Shown here: positions 1 to 5,050 of the stretch, one piece after another | Numbering within the stretch: position 1 is the first letter of the stretch | Layout: the number at the start of each line of letters is the position of its first letter | Origin: Planctomycetota bacterium | GTDB lineage: Bacteria; Planctomycetota; B15-G4; JADJEK01 | NCBI GenBank assembly: GCA_016795255.1 | Contig: JAEUIB010000608.1 | Span: forward strand, 1-5,050 | Reading direction: 5' to 3' | DNA length: 5,050 nucleotides | Notes under the pieces: generated by a model | Databases searched by the model: none | Told to the model about the DNA's origin: nothing | The model's input: the letters and a program-made list of their open reading frames with translations, nothing else | Program-made: the position numbers and the translations under genes

Positions 1-768
1 GGCGACGAGCTGCTCGGGAGCCATCGACGACAGCGTCCCGACCACTTCGCCGGTGCGCGTGAACGACGGCGATTCGACCGCGCCGACGTCGATCGCGCGC
101 GCGATGCCGAAGTCGATCACCTTCGGGAAGCCGGCCGAGTCGACGAGCACGTTCGCCGACTTCAGATCGCGATGCACGACGCCGCGCTGATGACCGTGCG
201 CGACTGCGTCGCAGATCGTCGCCAGCAACGCCAGTCGCTCACGGCGCGGTAACGCGCGCGCCTTCATGTACGCGTGCAGCGGCGTGCCGCCGTCGACGTA
301 CTCGAGTGCGAAGTAGGGCTGCCCGCCGTCGAGCTGCCCGGCCTCGTGGATCTGCGCGATGTTCGGATGACGCAGTCGCGCGAGCACCTCGGCTTCGAAG
401 CGGAAGCGCGCGACGTCCTCCGGACGTGCGAGCGCGTGCTGCAACACCTTCAGCGCCACGAGTCGGTCGGGCGCATCCTGGCGCGCGGCCCACACCGTGC
501 CCATGCCGCCGTGGCCGAGGACGCGTTCGAGGCGATAACGTCCGACGCGATCGCCCGGCGCGAGCGCGGCCGGCGCGCGCAGCGGACCGGCTTCGAGCGC
601 CGCGCCGAACGTCGACTCGCGCTCCGCGGCGCGCAGCAAGCCGACGACTTCGTCGACGAGTGCGGGATCCGCGCCGCAATGACTCTTCACGAACGCTTCG
701 CGTTCCGCGACGGGATGGTCGAGCGCTCGCTCGAACCACGTCCGGACGTCCTGCCAGCGATCGCTCAT
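1..768 (-). CDS. Hanks-type Ser/Thr protein kinase, N-terminal 256 residues (C-terminus outside window)
   Basis: Reads from ATG at 768 and stays open to base 1. Residues 1-50 form a pre-kinase segment (starting MSDRWQDVRTWFERAL, then a Cys-Gly-x-Asp-Pro and LL pattern) that commonly precedes this type of kinase. The catalytic domain starts near residue 78. Visible motifs are the glycine loop GHGGMG (85-90), the ATP-binding lysine in VALK (Lys107), a probable helix-C glutamate (Glu125), HRDLKSANV with catalytic Asp201, DFG (219-221), and the P+1/APE region GTLSSMAPEQ (244-253). All key catalytic residues are present, so it should be active and phosphorylate Ser/Thr. Whether a transmembrane segment, TPR or sensor domain follows cannot be seen. 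The start codon overlaps the sigma factor stop codon as ATGA (768-765), indicating translational coupling and one operon. The partner substrate is inferred to be that sigma factor. Confidence 0.93.
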   Translation of the reverse strand, partial: MSDRWQDVRTWFERALDHPVAEREAFVKSHCGADPALVDEVVGLLRAAERESTFGAALEAGPLRAPAALAPGDRVGRYRLERVLGHGGMGTVWAARQDAPDRLVALKVLQHALARPEDVARFRFEAEVLARLRHPNIAQIHEAGQLDGGQPYFALEYVDGGTPLHAYMKARALPRRERLALLATICDAVAHGHQRGVVHRDLKSANVLVDSAGFPKVIDFGIARAIDVGAVESPSFTRTGEVVGTLSSMAPEQLVA

Positions 769-1394
769 GCACGCGGCTCGTCGTCGCGGGAGCCGGCGGC
801 GGCGCGATCCAATTCGCGTTGCATCCACGCTCGCGCCAACTGGAAGCGACGCTCGACCGTGTGAGCATGGACGCCGAGCGCCGTCGCGATGTCGTCGTTG
901 GTCAACCCGGCCCAGAACCGCAGCTCGACGACCTGTGCCAACTCGGCGTCGACCGCGCGCAGGCGCTCGATCGTCTCGTCGACGACCAGCAGATCCGCCG
1001 GTTCGAGCGCGAGGCCGGAGTCGTCGGAGCGGACCACGCCGGTCGCGTCGAGCGACAACGGTCGCGCCGAGCTGCCGCGCTTCACCGCGGCCTTGCCGCG
1101 CGCGTGATCGACCAACACCGAGCGCATCGCTTTCGCCATCAACCCGACGAGGTGCGAGCCGCCGTCGACCGACGGCCGGCCGGTGCGGAACAACTTCATC
1201 CACGCCTCGTGGACGAGCGCGGTCGGTTGCAGCGTGTGGCGGTCCGCGTCGCCGCCGAGTTGCGCTCGCGCCATGCGTCGCAGTTCGTGCTGCAGTCGCG
1301 AGAACACCTCGCCCTCGGCCCGCGAGTCGCCGGCCGCCCAGGCGCGCAGCGATCGGGTCAATCCTTCGAGGTCGGGTGACGGCTCCTCGGTCAT
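765..1394 (-). CDS. ECF-type RNA polymerase sigma factor, PF07638/TIGR02999-like
   Basis: A 209-residue cytoplasmic sigma factor that would direct RNA polymerase to a specific promoter set. Region 2 covers about residues 12-105 and includes LQPTALVHEAWMKLF (55-69) and LMAKAMRSVLVDHARGKAAV (85-104), both hallmarks of this subfamily. Region 4 covers about 137-195, with VVELRFWAGLTNDDIATALG (155-174) followed by a recognition helix ending in TVERRFQLARAWM (179-191). Length is normal for the family. The ATG at 1394 is chosen because an AGGA lies 7 bases upstream; the reading frame stays open further upstream, but that part is antisense to the next gene. There is no anti-sigma gene. The acidic residues usual in ECF region 2.2 are replaced by Gln56-Pro57-Thr58-Ala59. 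The stop codon overlaps the kinase start. Family assignment is confident; the target genes are unknown. Confidence 0.93.
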   Translation of the reverse strand: MTEEPSPDLEGLTRSLRAWAAGDSRAEGEVFSRLQHELRRMARAQLGGDADRHTLQPTALVHEAWMKLFRTGRPSVDGGSHLVGLMAKAMRSVLVDHARGKAAVKRGSSARPLSLDATGVVRSDDSGLALEPADLLVVDETIERLRAVDAELAQVVELRFWAGLTNDDIATALGVHAHTVERRFQLARAWMQRELDRAAAGSRDDEPRA

Positions 1395-1401
1395 GCCCCG
1401 A

Positions 1402-1405
1402 TCCT
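1402..1405 (-). promoter_or_regulatory. Ribosome binding site of the sigma factor gene
   Basis: AGGA on the minus strand, 7 bases before ATG 1394. It supports this start over any codon further upstream. Confidence 0.55.
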
Positions 1406-1528
1406 GCCCGGAACTCGCGCCGTCGGCAACCGGGCCGCAGGTGCGGGTCGGGGTCTCCGCGCCGGAAGTCCTGGATTTCGTTGGGGGCGCTCGACCGCCA
1501 CTCCGTGAGGCCTTCCGTGACCTCGTCC

Positions 1529-1541
1529 GCCGGTGACCGGC
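1529..1541. promoter_or_regulatory. Candidate operator: 6+1+6 palindrome
   Basis: GCCGGT-G-ACCGGC is a perfect dyad around a single central base, 34 bases before the solenoid start codon. Its short centre fits a protein-binding DNA site better than an RNA hairpin. Such palindromes are fairly common by chance in GC-rich DNA, so this is only a candidate. Confidence 0.25.
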
Positions 1542-1564
1542 GCCCCCCGAACCCACGAAACCAC

Positions 1565-1569
1565 GGAGG
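1565..1569 (+). promoter_or_regulatory. Ribosome binding site of the solenoid gene
   Basis: GGAGG, 5 bases before ATG 1575. It decides this start over the in-frame ATG at 1533, which would add 14 unlikely residues ahead of the signal peptide. Confidence 0.7.
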
Positions 1570-1574
1570 CTCCC

Positions 1575-2828
1575 ATGTTCGACTCGATGTTCCGACGCCA
1601 CGTCTTCGCCCTGGTCGCGCTCGCTTCGGCCTTCGTGGCGGGCGCCGACGCCCGAGCTGCGGACGTCCAGGCGTTCGTGTCGAAGTCCGGCGACCTCGTC
1701 GTCACGGGCTCGGCCGTCCGCGACGACATCTCGGTGTTCTATTCGCCGGGCGGGAACTACTGGGGGATCCAGTCGACGATGTCGCCGACGACGATCAACG
1801 GATTCACGGCCGACACGTTCTACGGCGTCGCGCGCGACGTCGTGTTCGACATGGGCGGTGGTGACGACCGCGTCGACTTCGCCGGCATCGCGCCGCGCGA
1901 CCTGCGGATGCGCCTCGGGCAGGGCGAGGACTTCTTCGGCGTCGGCAACGCGACGATCGGCCGCGATCTGCGCGTCGAGAAGAGCGCCGATCGCGACGCG
2001 TTCTCGGTCGACATGACGGCGGTCGGGCGCGACCTGCGCGTCAAGAGCGGAGCACCCGGCATCGCATATCGGATCCGCACGTCGACGATCGGTCGCGATG
2101 CGGTCGTCGGCTTCGGCACGGTGTCGGCGCTCGGCGCGTTCGGTGCGACGAAATTCGAGGACACGTCCGTCGGCCGCACGCTGTCGCTGATCGGGGCATC
2201 GCCGAAGGCGATCGAATTGACGAACGTGGTCGTCGCGGGGAAGACCGACATCCGGGTGACGGTCCCGTACTGCACGGTCGCGATCGAGGATTCGTTGTTC
2301 CACACGAACGTCGACGTGCGCGGCGTCGGCGACTTATCGGTGTCGGTGGTCGAAACGAAGGTCGAGGGGCGCCTGCGCGTGGTCGCGGGCAAGGGCCAAG
2401 TCGCGACGTTCGGCGTCATCCTCAGCGAGATCTGGGGCGACCTGAAGTGGACGTCGCACACCGACGAGACCCTGACGTCGTTCATCCACCCGACGTGGAT
2501 CCAGGGCGACCTGCGCATGGATCTGCGCTCGAAGACGTCGACGTGGTCGTGGCTCAGCAAGCTCGACGTCGACGGCTCGATCGACGTCCGCACGAAGGAC
2601 GGCGCGGACGTCCTGACCTACACCGAGTCGGTGTGCGCTTCGGACGTCCGATTCGATCTGCGTGGCGGCAACAACGAGTTCAGCCTGTCCGCGGTCACGA
2701 TCGAGGGCGACCTCGACCTCCGCGCCGGCAAGGGCGACGACGAGGTCACGTTCTTCAAGGTCGACCTCGACGGCGCGCAGAGCGTCAAGACCGGCGCCGG
2801 CACCGACGTCTTCGTCGTGATCCCGTGA
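1575..2828 (+). CDS. Exported beta-solenoid repeat protein of unknown function
   Basis: A 417-residue protein; the name of any family is not recognised with certainty. Residues 1-28 look like a Sec signal peptide: Arg7-Arg8, a hydrophobic core at about 10-23, and cleavage near ADA(26) or ARA(28). Residues 30-85 form a cap-like section with GDLVVTGSAVRDDISVF (39-55) and TTINGFTADTFYGVARDV (72-89), a style seen in planctomycete secreted proteins. From residue 87 to the C-terminus there are about fifteen imperfect repeats of 22 residues, consensus roughly RDLRVxxGxGxDxFxVxxxxIG, which predicts a right-handed beta-helix with one repeat per turn. No catalytic motif, transmembrane anchor, LPxTG or other sorting tail is visible; the chain ends in DVFVVIP. 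The two cysteines (233, 354) lie far apart. It is likely a surface or extracellular structural or binding protein. It is transcribed away from the sigma/kinase operon, so control by it is possible but unproven. Confidence 0.9.
   Translation: MFDSMFRRHVFALVALASAFVAGADARAADVQAFVSKSGDLVVTGSAVRDDISVFYSPGGNYWGIQSTMSPTTINGFTADTFYGVARDVVFDMGGGDDRVDFAGIAPRDLRMRLGQGEDFFGVGNATIGRDLRVEKSADRDAFSVDMTAVGRDLRVKSGAPGIAYRIRTSTIGRDAVVGFGTVSALGAFGATKFEDTSVGRTLSLIGASPKAIELTNVVVAGKTDIRVTVPYCTVAIEDSLFHTNVDVRGVGDLSVSVVETKVEGRLRVVAGKGQVATFGVILSEIWGDLKWTSHTDETLTSFIHPTWIQGDLRMDLRSKTSTWSWLSKLDVDGSIDVRTKDGADVLTYTESVCASDVRFDLRGGNNEFSLSAVTIEGDLDLRAGKGDDEVTFFKVDLDGAQSVKTGAGTDVFVVIP
1833..2825 (+). repeat. About fifteen tandem 66-base (22-residue) coding repeats
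   Basis: Repeat starts by residue are 87, 108, 130, 152, 174, 201, 223, 245, 266, 289, 312, 335, 357, 379 and 401. Most units are 21-23 residues; the fifth is 27. Most begin with (R)D-L/V-x-V/F and many end in I/V-x-G. DNA identity between units is low, so this is an ancient, protein-level repeat and not a recent duplication. A GxGxD-type turn recurs in units 1, 2, 14 and 15. Confidence 0.8.
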
Positions 2829-2866
2829 TCCCAGGAATCCCGGACCGCGACGCGACCGGGATCACG
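2824..2866 (+). other. Inverted repeat at the 3' end of the solenoid gene, weak terminator candidate
   Basis: CGTGATCCC (2824-2832), which overlaps the TGA stop codon, is perfectly complementary to GGGATCACG (2858-2866). A nested alternative pairs ATCCCGG (2837-2843) with CCGGGAT (2856-2862) around a 12-base loop. No T run follows, so intrinsic termination is doubtful. It may instead protect the mRNA 3' end, or assist a factor-dependent stop. Confidence 0.4.
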
Positions 2867-2881
2867 CGCGGCCCCGGTTGC

Positions 2882-2993
2882 GTCGAGTCGGCGGTGTGCG
2901 GACGCAAGAGACTTTTCTGGGGAGGCTTGCGAGCGCGTGGTGTCGCCGGGGGCGACGCAAGTTCCGCCAGAAAACGCGTGGCACCGACTCGAC
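2882..2993 (+). other. Compound hairpin, possible structured RNA or small inverted-repeat element
   Basis: The outer arms GTCGAGTCGG (2882-2891) and CCGACTCGAC (2984-2993) pair over 10 bases. Inside, TTTTCTGG (2913-2920) pairs with CCAGAAAA (2967-2974). This stem continues as 2921-2924 with 2962-2965 (one G-U pair, base 2966 bulged) and CTTGCG (2926-2931) with CGCAAG (2956-2961), about 18 bp in all. A central stem pairs 2943-2947 with 2951-2955. CGCAAG also occurs at 2903-2908, giving a rival partner for 2926-2931. The fold could be a leader RNA, a small RNA or a MITE-like insert. Function is not shown by the sequence. Confidence 0.5.
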
Positions 2994-3019
2994 CCGTCGG
3001 GCATCTTCCGGAGCGAACC

Positions 3020-3062
3020 TGCAGCGAACGGCCCGCGCCCCCGGCGTGGGCCGTTCGCCGCA
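3020..3062 (+). other. Strong GC-rich hairpin without T tract
   Basis: Bases 3024-3039 pair with 3043-3058 over 16 positions, with a single G-U pair (3035/3047) and a CCC loop. After one A-C mismatch, three more pairs (3020-3022 with 3060-3062) extend it. The following bases (TGCACCCGCC) contain no T run, so it is not a canonical Rho-independent terminator. It may still cause pausing, or mark an mRNA end between the two exported-protein genes. Confidence 0.6.
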
Positions 3063-3086
3063 TGCACCCGCCAAGGAGCCCGTGAA

Positions 3087-3111
3087 GGAATCGGGGGTCG
3101 CCCCCGGTTCC
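3087..3111 (+). other. Hairpin just upstream of the LamG/dehydrogenase gene
   Basis: GGAATCGGGGG (3087-3097) pairs with CCCCCGGTTCC (3101-3111) over 11 positions, with one G-U pair and a TCG loop. It ends 23 bases before the ribosome binding site and 34 before the start codon, inside the likely 5' leader of the next mRNA. No T run follows. Confidence 0.55.
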
Positions 3112-3134
3112 ATCCCGGCCTCGCACCCCGTTCC

Positions 3135-3138
3135 GGAG
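3135..3138 (+). promoter_or_regulatory. Ribosome binding site of the LamG/dehydrogenase gene
   Basis: GGAG with a 7-base spacer to ATG 3146. It fits the signal-peptide start. Confidence 0.6.
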
Positions 3139-3145
3139 CGTCCCG

Positions 3146-5050
3146 ATGTTCGGCCTGTCTGCCGGCAGGTCGATTGCGGCGGCAGTTCTCGCGCTGGTCT
3201 GCGCGAGTGACCTGTCCGCGCAATCGTCCGCGTCGTCGTTCTCGATCCGCTTCTTCGGCACCGGATCGGCGCAGCGCGATCGCATCAAGATCCCGGTCGA
3301 CGACGACGTCGCCGGATCGGCCGGCAACACGCCGATCGACGTCGGTGCCGGCGACTTCACGATCGAGTTCTGGGTCAAGGGCAACCTCACCGACAACGTG
3401 ACGGCGAACGCCGGCGGCGACGTCGACCTGCTGACCAATGCGTGGATGGACGGCAACGTCGTCGTCGATCGCGACATCCTCGGCGGCAGCGATGCGGACT
3501 TCGGGATCTCGATCGCGGGCGGATACGTCCGATTCGGGACCGGTCGCGGCCAGGGCCCGACGTTCGACGGTGAGCACACGTTGGAAGGCGACGTCCTCGT
3601 GCTCGACGGCAGTTGGCACCACGTCGCCGTGGTCCGGCAGCAGTCGTCGGGTCGCAAGTTCATCTACGTCGACGGCGCGCTCGACGTGGCCAGCATCGCC
3701 GGGGCGTCGACCGCGAACCTGTCGTATCCCGACGTCGGCGTCGTCGGTGCACAAGATGCGCTCGGCCGTTTCCTGGTCGTCGGCGCGGCGAAGCACGACC
3801 TCGCGCAGTTCCGCTCGTTCAACGGGTTCGTCGACGAGGTGCGCATCTGGAACCGCGTGCGAACGCGCGTGCAGGTGCTCGAAGCGCTCGATCGCGTGTT
3901 GCTGCCGAACACTCCGGGCCTCGTCGGTTCGTACCGGCTCGAGGAAGGCACGGGCACCGTCACGCACGACACGAGCGGAGCGAACGCGCCGTCCGGCACG
4001 ATCGCGAGCGGTCCGGCGATGGCGCTGTGGATGGCGTCGGCGGCGAACGGCAGCAACACGGCGGTGGTGTCGAACACCGGATTGCCGCCGGGATTCGAAC
4101 GCACGCCATTGGTGACGAACCTCGTCGAGCCGACGACGCTCGAGTTCCTGCCCGACGGTCGCTTGCTGATCGGCGAGCGCGGCGGCGCGATCAAGGTCTA
4201 CGCCAACGGGCAACTGCAGGCGGCGCCGCTGCTGCAGATCGCGGTCGACACGACGAACGGCGAGCGCGGGCTCGTCGGCTTGGCCGCGCATCCGCAGTTC
4301 GCGACCAACGGGTTCCTGTACGCGTTCTATACGACGGCCGAACCGCGGGATCGCGTCGCGCGCTTCACGGTGATCGGCGCGAGCGCCGACCCGCTGAGCG
4401 AGACGTTGATCTGGCAGAACGACCATCTCGCGTCCGATTACCACCACGGCGGAGCACTCGCGTTCGGGGTGGACGGCAAGCTCTACGTCGCCGTCGGTGA
4501 CAACTACGTCGCCGCGCGCGCGCAGGAAATGTCGGCGTTTGACGGCAAGCTGCTGCGTCTGAACGACGACGGCTCGGTGCCGAGCGGCAATCCGTTCGTC
4601 GGCGCGCCGGGCGCGAAGCCGCAGATCTACGCGTACGGCTTGCGCAACCCGTTCCGCACCAGCGTCGATCCGCAGACCGGGCAGATGTGGATCGGCGACG
4701 TCGGCGGCAACAACCTGACCTCGTGGGAAGAAGCGAACCTCGTCCAGCCCGCGGCGAACTTCGGCTGGCCCGATTCGGAAGCGAACGACTGTTTCCTCGC
4801 CGACTGCTCGGCCGTCGCGAAGCCGCACTTCGCGTACCAGCACATCGACCCCGAGTACTACCTGCTGGTGCCGCAGGGCTCGATCACGATGGGGCCGCGC
4901 GTCCGCGCACCGCAGTTCCCCGTCGGGTACCGCGATTGCCTGTACGTCGGCGACTTCGTCAATCGCTGGATCCGGCGGCTCGTGTTCGACGCGAACGGAG
5001 ATGTCGTCGCCGATCCGCTGTTCCTGTACCCGCCGTACGCGGGCACCGTC
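3146..5050 (+). CDS. Exported LamG-like domain plus PQQ-type glucose/sorbosone dehydrogenase fusion (C-terminus outside window)
   Basis: 635 residues are visible and the frame is open at the edge. A signal peptide (1-25) ends in LSA(25) before Gln26. Residues about 32-265 form a concanavalin A/LamG-like domain: FTIEFWVKG (71-79), WHHVAVVR (157-164), YVDG (174-177), and NGFVDEVRIWNR (226-237), followed by LVGSYRLEEGTGT. Residues about 318-635 match the glucose/sorbosone dehydrogenase beta-propeller (PF07995-like): FLPDGRLLIGERGG (334-347), ERGLVGLAAHPQF (373-385), YHHGGALAFGVDGKLYVAVGD with His433 at the place of the catalytic base of PQQ glucose dehydrogenases, YGLRNPFR with Arg500, then the NFGWPDSE blade. 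Known relatives oxidise sugars with PQQ and calcium; here the substrate and even cofactor use are unproven. LamG probably binds glycans or mediates surface attachment. A C-terminal anchor may follow. Confidence 0.9.
   Translation, partial: MFGLSAGRSIAAAVLALVCASDLSAQSSASSFSIRFFGTGSAQRDRIKIPVDDDVAGSAGNTPIDVGAGDFTIEFWVKGNLTDNVTANAGGDVDLLTNAWMDGNVVVDRDILGGSDADFGISIAGGYVRFGTGRGQGPTFDGEHTLEGDVLVLDGSWHHVAVVRQQSSGRKFIYVDGALDVASIAGASTANLSYPDVGVVGAQDALGRFLVVGAAKHDLAQFRSFNGFVDEVRIWNRVRTRVQVLEALDRVLLPNTPGLVGSYRLEEGTGTVTHDTSGANAPSGTIASGPAMALWMASAANGSNTAVVSNTGLPPGFERTPLVTNLVEPTTLEFLPDGRLLIGERGGAIKVYANGQLQAAPLLQIAVDTTNGERGLVGLAAHPQFATNGFLYAFYTTAEPRDRVARFTVIGASADPLSETLIWQNDHLASDYHHGGALAFGVDGKLYVAVGDNYVAARAQEMSAFDGKLLRLNDDGSVPSGNPFVGAPGAKPQIYAYGLRNPFRTSVDPQTGQMWIGDVGGNNLTSWEEANLVQPAANFGWPDSEANDCFLADCSAVAKPHFAYQHIDPEYYLLVPQGSITMGPRVRAPQFPVGYRDCLYVGDFVNRWIRRLVFDANGDVVADPLFLYPPYAGTV

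Larger units (their letters stand above)
1395..1574. promoter_or_regulatory. Divergent intergenic region between the sigma/kinase operon and the solenoid gene
   Basis: This 180-base spacer must hold the promoter for the leftward sigma/kinase operon and probably one for the rightward solenoid gene. No clear -35/-10 pair was found by eye. Visible structure comprises TCCGTGA repeated at 1502-1508 and 1514-1520 (12-base period), a related CCGGTGA at 1530-1536, and a 13-base dyad at 1529-1541. The placement suits a shared or autoregulated control region, but that is inference. Confidence 0.5.

Noticed and set aside
239..1379. Overlapping plus- and minus-strand frames across the kinase and sigma genes
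   Set aside because: Their translations are arginine/alanine-rich, low in complexity and lack motifs, whereas the minus-strand kinase and sigma frames carry complete family signatures.
1410..1424. ECF-like promoter GGAAC plus CGTC
   Set aside because: Only 6 bases separate the two elements instead of about 16, and it would point into the solenoid gene's far upstream region.
1533..1574. Earlier start of the solenoid gene at 1533
   Set aside because: It would place 14 polar residues before the signal peptide. The ATG at 1575 has GGAGG at correct spacing.
1395..2303. N-terminal extension of the sigma factor up to 512 residues
   Set aside because: The added part is antisense to the solenoid gene and has no protein-like motif, and the ATG at 1394 has its own AGGA and gives the normal family length.
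3006..3140. 10-base direct repeat TTCCGGAGCG at 3006-3015 and 3131-3140
   Set aside because: The second copy is the ribosome binding site; the first has no start codon after it. It is short enough to be chance in this composition.
2829..3145. Intrinsic terminators, tRNA, CRISPR or insertion sequence in the gap
   Set aside because: No hairpin is followed by a T run, no cloverleaf or regularly spaced repeats are seen, and no transposase frame is present.
3194..3205. Lipoprotein signal (ALVC, Cys19) in the LamG/dehydrogenase protein
   Set aside because: Leu at -2 and Val at -1 do not fit a lipobox, and a normal signal peptidase I site (LSA before Gln26) follows.
2618..4843. Minus-strand open frame of 741 codons
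   Set aside because: It runs antisense to two well-supported genes and straight through the hairpin-rich gap. Its product is Arg/Asp/Val-rich without any domain pattern, as expected when G/C-ending codons keep an antisense frame free of stops.

Overview
The window looks like a high-GC bacterial chromosome segment, about two-thirds G+C by eye, with codons strongly biased to G or C in the third position. A planctomycete is the best guess. The reasons are the pairing of a PF07638-type ECF sigma factor with a Hanks-type Ser/Thr kinase, next to large exported proteins: a repeat solenoid and a LamG plus PQQ-type sugar dehydrogenase fusion. Acidobacteria or another phylum rich in such kinases is not excluded. 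All assignments come from reading motifs; no database was searched.

Minus strand, 1-1394: a two-gene regulatory operon. The sigma factor (1394 to 765) is followed by a Ser/Thr kinase (768 to 1, cut by the window edge), and the two overlap by 4 bases (ATGA). No anti-sigma gene lies between them. The sigma factor has Gln-Pro-Thr-Ala where ordinary ECF factors carry acidic residues in region 2.2, so control by phosphorylation from the linked kinase is a reasonable hypothesis.

Positions 1395-1574: a 180-base divergent spacer holding ribosome binding sites for both directions, a 13-base dyad and a short direct repeat. No convincing promoter is visible.

Plus strand, 1575-2828: an exported 417-residue protein made of about fifteen 22-residue repeats, predicted to be a beta-solenoid. 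Its function is unknown.

Positions 2829-3145: a 317-base gap without a believable gene but dense in inverted repeats. It holds a 9-base inverted repeat at the stop codon, a compound hairpin of about 112 bases with two mutually exclusive pairings, a near-perfect 16-bp hairpin, and an 11-bp hairpin just upstream of the next ribosome binding site. None is followed by a T run.

Plus strand, 3146-5050 (open at the right edge): an exported protein with an N-terminal LamG-like domain and a C-terminal glucose/sorbosone dehydrogenase-type beta-propeller.

Overall, a cytoplasmic signalling operon (kinase and sigma factor) sits back to back with two exported proteins. That the sigma factor controls them is plausible but inferred from position only.
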